Part shown: positions 24,016 through 35,900 of the stretch, one piece after another | Numbering within the stretch: the stretch's first letter is position 1 | Layout of the letters: each line of letters starts with the position of its first letter | DNA from: Notospermus geniculatus | Taxonomy: Eukaryota; Nemertea; Pilidiophora; Heteronemertea; Lineidae | Assembly: GCA_002633025.1 (NCBI GenBank) | Contig: NMRB01000004.1 | Coordinates: 824,763 to 888,762, forward strand | Reading direction: 5' to 3' | DNA: 64,000 bases | Made by a program: the position numbers and the translations under genes | Notes under the pieces: model-generated | Seen by the model: the letters and a program-made list of their open reading frames with translations, nothing else | Told to the model about the DNA's origin: nothing | Databases searched by the model: none

Positions 24016-24869
24016 TACTCTTTGTAACACAACGAGTTCTCTTCTGGAGTGATGTCTTCAGGTATTCTAAGAAAATTTCCCTTCTGATGTAAGATGAGCC
24101 TGGGAAGATGAGGAACGGTCTAGAGTTTCATACTGACTGCCCCATTCCCAGATCATCTCTTCTGTGGCCTGTGTACCCACAGCAAAGTGTGAAGTTGCTG
24201 CGGAGAGAAATTCATCCCAGAATGTAGCTGGATATTTTCCTGTGGGGATATCAACTCCTTCTACACCTTCCTAGTCTTAACATCTTGAGCCATGCAACTG
24301 CTAAAGAGTAGCTGGACAGTGTTCCTGAGAGACTTTAACTCCTGCTACACCTATTTGATCGTGAGATTTCGAGCCATTACTGGTATAATGTATTCGAAAT
24401 TGTGTTGGAATAGGCGAGCAGGAAAAGTTCATGAATTTGTTGACTTCTGAGATGGCCCCTTCTTGACTCTTGCCATGACTCTTGAGATGACCCCCAGCAG
24501 CAGCAGCATCATCAGTCACTGAAACCGCGCCAACCTGCCTGATAGTTAGAAGCGGTTAGGTGGGCATCTGGGCTGGGTGTAGGAACTTGGCTCTGGGAAA
24601 CTACTATCAACTATGTAAGAAGACTGAGCCCAGATGCAATATTTCGAAGCAAGGAGATAGAGGTAAGTGAAATAGACGTTTGTGCCGAATTTTGCCTTTT
24701 CCCGCCGGTGGGGTTGTAGGAAATTGAAGTGTCAAACTAGTTTGTTACTTTCGGCAAAGGGACAGCTCGTAGCTGGTGCCCTACCAGTGTAGCCATCTGA
24801 GTGTAGCTTGATTTTGATCAGGCTAGTAGTGAAAGGGTTCTTACCCAACCCTTTCTGACATCATCATTG

Positions 24870-25310
24870 TCCCTTCAAGATAGTCAGCCAATGTCCAGGC
24901 TTAAGAATGAGACCTCTCTAAATGTCCCTAAAATAGACTCCACAAAGTCTTCAAGAGGCTCTACCAGTGTCCCTTTCAGGTACTCCACCATGTCCCTTTA
25001 AAAGATATCCCTTAAACTGACCCTGCCAATGTCTCTTAAAAAGATATCAGAACTTACTGACATCACCATTGCAGGGCCGTATTTAACTTTTTGGTCCAGG
25101 GGGGCAGGAGCCTCTCAGGGGGGGGGGGGGNTCGCCCCCCCTTTAAATACGGCCCTGCATTGTCCCTTTAAGATACTACCAATATCTCTTAAAGAGACCC
25201 CTCTGATGTCCCTTAAATAGACTCCACAAGGTCTCTTTCAGGTACTTCACCAATGTCCCCTTTAAAAGATATCTGACCCCGCCAATGTCCCTTTAAAATG
25301 TATCAGGCCT
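24870..25310. repeat. Degenerate tandem repeat (GTCCCTTTAAA...GATATC motif)
   Basis: Variants of CCAATGTCCCTTTAAAAGAT recur about every 35-60 bp, including AATGTCTCTTAAAAAGATATC, AATATCTCTTAAAGAGAC and AATGTCCCCTTTAAAAGATATC. The spacing is irregular, as in an old minisatellite. A separate inverted-repeat element has inserted within it. Confidence 0.65.
25072..25157. mobile_element. Small inverted-repeat element, 86 bp
   Basis: Ends CAGGGCCGTATTTAA and TTTAAATACGGCCCTG are inverted repeats. CATTG occurs directly outside both (25067-25071 and 25158-25162), a 5-bp direct repeat. The middle is a G run with an undetermined base at 25131, so the true length is uncertain. Confidence 0.65.
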
Positions 25311-26333
25311 GTTGTTCCACATTGAACATGTTGCTCAGGAATTTTACTCCAACATCGATTGGTATCTCTCCTGACAGTGTTCCTTGGGTGACATTGTATG
25401 TGGTAGTCTGAGAAGTATAAAGGGCAGAGGTAGCCTAGCATTGTTGGAAGAATCTGTTCAAAAATGTACCAGGCTTATCCTACCACTGCTTCTATTTCAC
25501 CTTGCAACAGAAACTTCCTATCTTGATCACAACTCCAACAAAAGTCGCTTTGCGTGCACAGTCTTGGTTATGATTAAGATGAAATGAACATTAGCTTGTC
25601 TGCTGCTTCTGGTACTCTGATTCTGATAGATAGAGGGTGTGGCAATGGTATATCGGTTGAGTTTTGGCTGGAAGAGCAAAAAAGGCCAAAGAGACAAAAG
25701 GCACTCCTCCACATAGGTGAGAGTTATCTTGTGCAAGTTGGCTCTCAACTGGCCATTCACTATTGTTGGTTTCCTTGTAGCTTACGCTTTGACCAGTGAC
25801 ACAAATGACTGCCCAAGTCTTTCTAAGGCTGGGTTGCCCATAGGAAACCAACTCTCGATCACACTGATGAACGCCTTTACCCCTATACCAAAAGCTGCTG
25901 AGTTACCATTGTTTGTTGATAGAGATGGGGACAGGGTACGAGCAGTTTCTGTTTCTTGTTTCAGATTCTCTACTGCTCCTTGTCTTTAGTCCATGGGGTT
26001 CGACCCATTTCTGAAGGCAAAGCAAGCTTTCAGGAGAAACAAGCAACAAAGTAAAGCGATCAAGTCAAAAGCTGGAGTGAATCTTATGGATAAGTTCACT
26101 TCATCTTGATAAAAAGTTGTATCTGTAGCAAAACGCTACATAATCTTGAGAAGTAAGAAGTAACCAGTTGGTTGTTATTGAAGTAATCAAAAAGTGGTCA
26201 TTGTGACCGAAAGGAGGTCAGAGATTTGTCATCAGGCGAATCATTGGATTTTTGTGGGTTGGATGGCAATTACGACATCACCACGGGCAACTTAAATTGT
26301 AAACCTCGTAAGCCAGGAAAATTTAAGATCAAA

Positions 26334-26966
26334 ATGCCGAAGAGGAAAACTCCAGGCAGTAAGGTGGATGAAGCCATGCTGGACGCACTTAGGGCTGAGA
26401 ATGAAGAACTCCGTGGCGTTGTCGCCCACTTAAAAGGTGACCTTGAAAATGAGCGGGGCATTGTGCGGCAGATGCGCCGTGAGAAAGCAACAGAGGTCAA
26501 GTCTGCTGTTGAACGCGAGCAACACAAATGTAACATTCTCCTCGGCGATCTAAGAACCAAGTTACGCCAGGAGAAAATAAATGAGTTGGAGGCACAGAAA
26601 GAGTCGTTGGTGAAGAAATATGAGAATGACATCAGTGTTTTGACAAAACAAAGGGAGTCAGAAATCAACCGGTTGAAAGCGGACTTGAAGAAAGTTCAAA
26701 ATGACTGCGAGTTGGCAAATAAACAGCTTGAACAATCACCGACAAAGAAACGAAGACAAGAAACTTCGAGCAGCACTGGAACGAAAAGGAGTCCATCGCC
26801 AGAAAAGGAAGAGATGAGAAAGGCTAAGAAACAGTTGGAGGATGCGTATGGAATACTGTTGGAGGCGGACCGACAGAAATCCAAACAGCTGAAGAAGATG
26901 AGGGAGTATCATAAACTGGAAATGTCTAAGATGAAGAAGGAGGTCAACCAGGACGTCAGGAAGCTG
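26334..26966 (+). CDS. JAKMIP-like exon 1
   Basis: 211 codons from ATG (A at -3) to CTG before GTAAGT. After a short basic start (MPKRKTPGSK) the sequence is coiled coil, collinear with JAKMIP coil 1, the microtubule-binding part in vertebrates. A proline/serine and basic break (SPTKKRRQETSSSTGTKRSP) at about residues 150-170 looks like a nuclear-localisation or phosphorylation-rich linker. It ends with AKKQLEDAYGILLEADRQKS and a stretch matching JAKMIP ESERDIRRLM. Confidence 0.88.
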
Positions 26967-29900
26967 GTAAGTTAAGCTTTCTATGTTTGTAAAGTTGAAG
27001 TCGGGCCAATAAGGTTACAAACAAGAGCATTCCACAGCTTATGACTTGTGCATCGACCTGCTTTGACCTGTGTAGGCTTGTTTGAAGTCTTAGGTTAAGC
27101 TTGTATATTTGATATTGAGGCAGATGTAAGATATCATGGGGAATGGAATTGATCGTTGGAAAAAGTCTTTGAAGTGGGGACCAATATGGAAGTTAAGGTG
27201 AGACAAGAAAGAAAAGAGGTTGTAAGGATCAGAATTTTGTTATTTTTCATCACATCATTGTGAATGTTTTTAGAATTCAGAAGTTCTAGACAATAATAAT
27301 TCTGCACCACCTTTGAGGGCTAAGAAACTTTGGCACCCCATTCACCCAGGTGCATCATCACAAGCAGGAAACCTAATTACTTACCGTCTGCTGGTATTAG
27401 TTCCTGTGCTTGTATCAAATTGGTTTAATACTTGAACAAGTCTGTAGCTGCTTTCTTAGGCAGTGTTTCTTTTTCCCAAAGCAAATACAAGTCACTGTAG
27501 TAGGCTTATCACAACGGGTTCCTACCTTGCTTGTTGGTTTCACTTCAACCTGAGCAACTGCATGTATGCCTTATGATGTCAAATGTACACTCACTCACAG
27601 AGATATCTCAAATTAGTTCATGGGAACAGAAAATATCAAGTCTTTCTGATCCCACTCGCTCTGTACCAGAACTTGGGTGCAAACTAAAATTCCTTGAATA
27701 CCTTCCTAAATCTTCGGCTCTACCTCTTCAAAACGGAGAACCAAGCATTGCCAAAGAAGCATCGAGTAGGCTACTGTAAAACCTTGTGGACCAAGAAGGT
27801 TGATGAGGACCCTACAAGACCAATCAGAGAGCAACCCTACACTTCTTCTTCAATGATCCAGAAAGTGGTATTTGCCACCATCAATCAATGATGGCAAAGG
27901 ATGCAACATAAGAAAGAAGATGTTCTTTTGGAGGTGTTTCATTGCTTCAGCTACACTTGCTCAGTTCGGGCAATCTCAACCGCTCAAAATGGTTTACCAT
28001 CTTCATTTGTTGTTACGAACCATCCTGTACGATGTTCTGTTCAAATCGTTGGAAGTCTCTCTTCCGTCGGAAATCTCATGGATTGATTTCTTGCATCTTT
28101 TGGCCGTGTGCCTGATGTAAAACAGCTGAGTAACCCTCCAAGAGCCACCTGATCTTAATGGTTCCTTTCAGCAAAAGTGCCAATGATATAATTTTGAAGT
28201 CATTTGTGGTATGAAAGCCAGGTTTACTCTGGTAGTTGTTAGAGAGAGGGTGGTTAGTTCATTTTGGTGAAGTGTGAATGCAGTTGAACTGTAGCTGATG
28301 CAACCAGGAGCCAACGTAGTTGTTCCCATCAAGGCCCCAAACACATCAGAACTTGTGCTGTTAATCAACAATGGTCCCACCCAATCCATACATGTACATT
28401 ACCATGGGTGGAGCTAAAGTACTTTCCTGTCTTATCTGCTTGCTATATCAACTCTCAAAATTTGAAACTGCATCCAGGGTTGCTCCAGCCGAGTATTTGT
28501 GAGTTTTGTGGGATAGTTGTGTACTAAGTGAATAATTTTAGGTATTTGTTGTATGTTCAGCATTTAGCCAGCTCAACTGCAACTAGCTACCAATCATAGT
28601 ATGGTTACAGCATCATTATGTCGAACAAAATGAAGGAAGATTGCACCTAACTGCGTATCCTAGCGCCATCATTTTGTGCTTGTTGCTGTAACCCTCTCTG
28701 AAATACCTATCCTACAATCTTGACCTTGTTGAAACTATCGACTTTTCTCACCCCTCATAGGGTCCTCTCATTACCTGGTTGGAGGTACTGTAGTTGCTTC
28801 TTTTTCAGTGATTTTCTTGGCCGGGCAAGGTGTTGATGAATACTGTTGCTGATGTTCCTGAGTTTCCCATCCCGCATTTACACAGTTTTGCTTGCGGCGG
28901 TTCTCCAGGTTTTCATCGGTTGAGACGAGAATCCATGGGTGGTCTTCGTTACTCACTATATACAACTCCTACGAATTCGTACAACTTACCCCTAAGGGTA
29001 ATTTTTCAAATGCTGTGAACAACTAGAAAGAATTCATATTTACCATTTCAATTTCAGTTTGTTGGTAGGCCTAAATATTTCTTCTTTAAGTGTGAAATTC
29101 TTTAAGCTTATTAAAAACTCTGTAACTAGTATCTTACCAGAAGCTTGTTGATAATTCCCTTTGATTATTGGTTAGTAATGTTCAAAACAATTATGCTGCA
29201 TTGACGTAATGAACCTTGTTAGCAGAGAGCCTGTTGATGTTTGCATCATAGCATGAATAATAAAGGAACAGCAGACTTGCTCTTGCTTGTTCAGCGGTAA
29301 ATTGGTCATCAAAAGAAAAGGAGTACCCTGTAACAGTTGGAACCATTCAATACACGTGAGCAGACAACATTGTGTACGAGGTGCTTTTCCAAGTGGGTGA
29401 GGTTTAAGTAAAGAAATTCTACCGAATGTTATTGGTGAACGTTTTTGATATCAATTTGATACTCAGCAGGATGTCCAGCCCTCCTCATCCACCTGTGCAT
29501 TGTAAATTTGACCGTATAGAGTGGGACAGGCTACTGCTCATCATCAGTAGGATTTGAAGAGTTTTCTGTTGTTGAAATGTGCCTCACAGCATAAGTTCTG
29601 CAAGTACAGCTTTCAGCATCAAAGTTCTAGAGCCGGTAGCCAAGAACATCAGTCATTCCTCATCTACCTGTTGGAAGAAAGCATCAGTGATGCATTCTTT
29701 AGATGAAGTTCGCCAGCTGAACATGACTAGATCATTAGTCGTTAGATAAATTCATGACTTGGTATTAGGTCATATAATAGAACTTGTGGAGGATGTTCAC
29801 ACCATTGCTTGGTGCATATGTGTGGGGAGAACCTAGGCCTTTTACTGCGAAAAGTTAAGTCACCGTCTGACCTTTGTAGAAACTTTGAGATAAGGTGATC

Positions 29901-32900
29901 GAGCAGTTATGTTGGGGAAAATCTAACTCCTTGGGGAAGCAAGCTTTTCCAGCAGATCTTTGGAGGATGAGGTTGTCATACTCCTTAGGGGTCGAGTCTT
30001 CAAAGGGGAAAGAAGATATTAAAGAAGATACCCAAGCTTTAGGGTATTCGGTATCTTGGTTCTACTTTGAATGTAAACACCATCCTGTTTAGGCTCCTTC
30101 ACTGGTGCCAGGTTGCACTGTAAGTTACTTTTACAACTAGTCATTCTGGCGAGTTGCTATAGGGTGAACTTGCTGCACCTGTTCACCAACGGTAGTCGCC
30201 ACGCAGTCTGCATCCTATGGTGGGATATCCTTGAGGCTTTCTGGATAAACAGTACATCACATCGGAAACTTTGATTAGTTCAAAAGATCTCCCCGTCCGC
30301 AGCTGCATTTAGGTGTTGCTGCACATCATTGAGATGCCAGTTATGTTTGATGTTTCTTTTTTAGTCAGAAATGAATCACATTCAAAGTTCCTTGCCTGCC
30401 CTTGCCTAAGTCCAGGTGGACTCTGGTCTAAGAGTTGTGTGAATCCGATGCTTTGTTCCTTTGCCATATTGTTGATATCCGGACACCACCAGGTCTATGA
30501 CCTTTAAAGATTTGGTTTTTCGAAACCAATTGCTGATTGAATGATTCTGATCTGGGGAGGTATTTGGAACAAGTTTCTAAATTGATAGAAGTTTCATGTT
30601 CAGCATTTTTGTCGACAGAGTTTCTCTGTTAAGCGTTAAGAATTTCTTCACCACAGAGTTTTATAAACGTTTCTTACCTGAAATCTGCTGTTTTTGCCCA
30701 AGAAAATGTTGATTAATGAGTCATCTGATATTTTTAACCAGCAGAAATAGTTTCTACTCTTGTAAAACGAATCTATTTACTCACAGGTGTAAAGCAACTT
30801 ATGAGAAATCATGTTGGAGAAAGAAACATTGAACTATAGTGCTGGTGTTCCTATCAGATCTGAAACCTGTGGTGGATGTTGTCAGATGAAAGTTTGCCGG
30901 AATCCCAAAGTTTGTCACTTCCAGAGTCTCTCAGAGATTCTTTGTGTTTCTCAAAGTTTTCGATGTTCTNNNNNNNNNNNNNNNNNNNNNNNNNNNNNNN
31001 NNNNNNNNNNNNNNNNNNNNNNNNNNNNNNNNNNNNNNNNNNNNNNNNNNNNNNNNNNNNNNNNNNNNNNNNNNNNNNNNNNNNNNNNNNNNNNNNNNNN
31101 NNNNNNNNNNNNNNNNNNNNNNNNNNNNNNNNNNNNNNNNNNNNNNNNNNNNNNNNNNNTATCATTAGAATAGCACATGATGCCATGTACTTTTGCGTGC
31201 CACAGCAGAAATCAATGGTTATTTTTTGAGAACTTTTCAAGTCCTCCACCTGTTGTCAAATCTGTATAACAGACATGTGGCTGCTGACAATAACTGGCGT
31301 TCTGGGGCCAAAACGTTGAATTCATTGACTATAAAGCTTTGGCAACAGCCAGTTTGTATAAGAGGGAGATTCATGTGTTCTAGGACTTCACTGTTGTCAT
31401 CTTGTTGCATGTTGTCACAGTTCATTGGATTCATTTGCTTGCTTGCATCTGTGAAATGTTGGCTGTTTTGTGCCGTTTAGTGCTTGTCACATTCTTTAGT
31501 TGATGCTGAATGTCATATTCTGATTCTTCCAGTGTACCAAGGAAGATGAGAGGCGTTACATAAACAAGATCTCGGATCTTAGCAGTAAGGTTCGTCAACT
31601 TGAGGGAAAGTGCACAGAAGTAACGGAAGAAAAGGCAGAATGTGTAAGAAATTTAACGTTTTCTTGCTGCTGGTGCTTGACATTCTAAAGGGTCAACAAT
31701 GAAGCCTTTATCGTGCATAGGTTGATGCAATACCCCATATACGTACAATGCTATCTTTGTACTCTCACTTGCAGGTGAAGAGAAACAAAGATCTGGAGAA
31801 ACGCTTGAAGCCAATGCAGGAGAAGAACAGGAAATTCCTTCAGAGGAACATGGAGCTGACGACCGTCAATCGATGTCTTGAGGACAAGGTCAAACGACTT
31901 CATGATGAGAACCATAAAATGGTAAGTATCCTTCACATCAATTTGGTTCACTCCTTGAAATCCGAGATTGATTTTTTGTGGAAATGGAGGTAGGCCTATA
32001 TAGTCCCAAGAGCACTTAGAACATGGTTCTCCTGTTTAAAGGGGCAATGTAGAATACGAGCCCACTTAGATACAATCTGCATCAGGTGTCTCCCTTCCAG
32101 AAATCTCAGGTAGAAGATATCAAGAAAAGATCGGAACGGTTGCTCCATGAACTCAACCAGGAGAAGATGGAACGGATCACCATCACCGAGCTGACAGAGA
32201 AGCTGGAGGGAGCTGAAACTAACATCAAGGAATTGACCAAGACCATTGATTCATTAAAACAGAGTTGTTCGGTAGGTCTTCAGTTTGTCTTTCTCATCAC
32301 TTTTGCTAGTTGTTGCTGGTAGTGTTGACTTCCTGTTGGTCAGACTAGTTTGGCATGATTCTTGGAGGTATCTATGACTTCTCCATCGTGACTCAATCTG
32401 ATCAGAGATCAGCTGATCAGTCCAAATCCTTATTAATTTCCCTCATCTTGCTATGTTAATTGCAATTGATTTTCAAGGATACTAAGCCAGTTGAATGTCA
32501 TACTCCAATACGTGCATCTTGTTGATTGAAGCCAAATCTCTGCTTCTCTCGGAGTGATGTGACCATCAAATGCAGTGACGGCCATTAGGACAATGCCATG
32601 TTTCTTTCTTGCTCTATCTGTTTATCTTGAAATTGCTCTTCTCCTTTGATGTCACGAATGAGTTCGCTGCTTTTGTAGGATTCTTGGTTTACAAGAAATA
32701 CAATATTATTTGACAGTTTTAACTTGTGTGGTGAATTTATCATCCCTATAAATTGATAGTTGCATATTCTGAGGTGATGCTTTCCATGGAGTTCATATTC
32801 TCCCTGGACCTTAGGATTGGGATTCAGTTTGTCTTCTTTCTGTTGGTCATGTGGTATAAGGTAGGTCATAGTGCCCGAGGCATCCATACTAGAGGGTCAT

Positions 32901-35900
32901 ACATCTTTCTTCAATCTTCTCCAACTGTTCTCTGATAAACTTATCTCAATTTCAGGAAAAAGACCGACGCATTGACCTACTAAAGCACCGTCAACGTCGG
33001 GCACGAGAGAACCGAACACATCAGCGATCATCATCAGGTCTCCGGGACATATCATCTGGATATGAGGAAATCGAAGGATGTAAATCACTCGACTCATCTT
33101 GGTCATCGTCCGTCTCGAATTCTACGTCCATCGCTGCGGATTGCTGGGATGAGGTAGGGTCACATTCTCTGCGTTGTCAGCTTGGTGTAGTGGAAACATC
33201 AGCACCTGTCACCTCTGAGGGTCCTGGTTCGATCACCAGTTGGATCCATAGAGAGGGCGGCTTTCTTTGACAGTGCAGATCTTCTCCCTCTGGGTTTGCT
33301 CCTGCTGTTCATTTGTTTGCCCAATGTCTACAGAGACAATACTAGTAATGCCGTATTTGGTTCTTGTCTCTAAACTTTTTATCACAACTCTGCATAGAAA
33401 TAGAGGGAGTCCTCTAAATTGATGAGTAGAATTTGTCCTCCATGTATTTCCATCTTTGAGCAGATGTCAGGCATCAATGTTTGCTGAAAGAATGACCAAC
33501 TCCAATGATAGGTAGGAATTCAGTCACTAACTTCTTCTTTCTCTTCAAGATTGCCAGAGAAGAATTTGAGAACAACTACCGCCGCCTCATCAGGGAGCAC
33601 CTGGAACTAGAGAAATCGTACGGCTTGCTTCAGATGCAGACAGACAGTCATCTTGATCCTGAAAGAGGAGGCAAACAACAAGGAGAGCTGCTGGCTGATC
33701 TGTTAGAGGCTCATTCCAAGATTGAAGATCTCGAGAGGGCAATTCATGAGCAGGGACAGGTAAGGTGTCCTGAGCTTCTCATTTTCTCCTTGAAATCTTC
33801 CTCAGATGCTGTTGGGCCTGTTTGGAGACATTCCTTGGCTGTTCTTGGTTAAACATTGTGGGACCAATGAATAGCAAGCCAGAAAGAGTTCAGAGCATCA
33901 TCAACAATGTCATGGTTCCTAATATTCAATTTGCTCTGACTCTGTCATGCACATCTTTTCTAGGCATCCAAGTCAGAGAAAAGAAGGCAATTACCAGTAA
34001 GAAAAATAACTTATCTGCATGCCTCAATTATGAATTCTAACAAGACCTTTCTGTCTGTTTCAACTCCCCCTTGCTTTTCTCTATCAGCAGAAAGAGATAG
34101 TTTATTGATGAACTTTAGAGTTCGGGATCACAGGGCCAGAATAAGCTTAGCAGCAGGACTCGGCTGGATTTAATGTCAACCATATTGATGGACTCAACTC
34201 AATTGAGTGTTGTCCTATATCTTTTATAATTGTCAGTATGAATTTGAAATGCTTTTATCCTTTGATGGGGGTTGGGCTGCGGTTGTCTAATAATAATTGG
34301 AAAATTAAATAAAGTGAGCATGTTATGTTGTAAAGGGAGACACAGTGACTGCTAGTGTTGGAAATCTCACTAGATTTTCGCTGAAAAGTTGCCCGGCCAT
34401 CAAGTCTCCGAAGGGAAAGTGAAGAATGACTTTGAATATTTCAGGATATCACTTGGATTGAAGAAAAACAGAGGTTGAATGCAGAGAAGAATGACTTGTT
34501 GGATCGAGTACAACTGTTAGCAGCACGGGAGGCGAAGGCTCAGCGAGAGTTACGGGAGGCCCAGGAACAACATGAGATGATGGAGTTTAGGGTGTTGGAA
34601 CTGGAGGAAATTGTGGAGAAGGTAATAGGCTATGGTTCCAATTACAGTTTGCTTATTTTTCTTGTAATGGATCAAGCTAGCAGCAACTCGAATGGCTGAG
34701 ATAGGAACCAATGGTGTCCTCTGGCATTATGAAGCGCCTCCACGTGAGCTTTTATTTTCTCACACGAATTTTTCTTCAGCTTCAGCAACAATCACGTGAC
34801 ATCTCATCTTGCCGTGGCGTACCAACACAGGACAACGATGACATTGAAATCACTGCCCTTGACCTTCTAGTGAGTATTTTGACTGTACATTTCTTTGATT
34901 CATTCTGAAACTGGACAGAGTCATAACTGACCAATGGTATCTTTGCCAAGTCTTCTGTAATATTTAAATGTGAAATATTGATGAGAATTGTGTTTATTTT
35001 CATTATTCCACCTCTTCTTGCAGGATATCGATGTGGTGCAGTTGCAGCATGAGTTACTGACAGTCAAATACAAACATGTGAGTAGGCCTTCTTTCCAAGT
35101 AAAGACCTTCAAACACTTGTGCATTGCATGCTCCATTCGGTAGCAAATCCTTTATTCTCCACCCAGTCTGAACAAATGTTTGTTGATGCATTAACTGTTC
35201 GAGGACATAGTTTCAGTGGTCATTACCAGATGGCATTGGCTGTCTTCTTGGCCATCACAAGAAGTCCAGCTGTCACGCTGCAACATGTTTGATTGTGTTA
35301 AAAATGCCTGACAATGGTATTTACGTAGCCCATCGATGGAATCCTGACATTCACGAGCAACGACATCCATTTATCATTGTTTTGGTATTGATTTCTATAG
35401 AATCAAACAATCATGAAAGAATTGATAGGCCTAGGCCTACAAGACTCGGGTGAATCTATCTCCAGCCCCATCATGTTTGTGGGTCAAACTAATTTGCTAT
35501 AAATCTTTGGGCGTGGTGGAGTCTTGCCATTGAAATCGGTTGTAGGCCCTACATATGATAGATGATGAATTAACATATACATTACACACGCCCAAGTAGG
35601 CCCTAGTCATTTTCCATGATATGAGCGATGAGGTAAACTAGTACCGGTAGTCCATCCTTTTACCGAGAGGTGGCACACGTGTAGGTGATGCTGTGCCATA
35701 TGTGGTTGAAGTGAATTGCTTGTGGAGCCCATTACCTAGGCCTATACAGCATGCATTAGTGTAATGTCTTTTGATACACTGTATGCCAGATCATGTGTCT
35801 GTAGGATTCTGAGCAAGAGGTGGAGATGGAGCCAGACAGGTAGGGAGTTGTCAATTTCAAGGAACTGTGACCACTTCTCATTGTGATTATCTTGTCAGTT

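Larger units (their letters stand above)
24016..26186. other. Intergenic DNA between STARD7 and the JAKMIP-like gene
   Basis: No exon recognised. It contains a (CAG)-rich stretch near 24,497, a degenerate tandem repeat (24,870-25,310) and a small inverted-repeat element (25,072-25,157). The 5' UTR of the downstream gene probably starts somewhere after 25,900. Confidence 0.5.
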
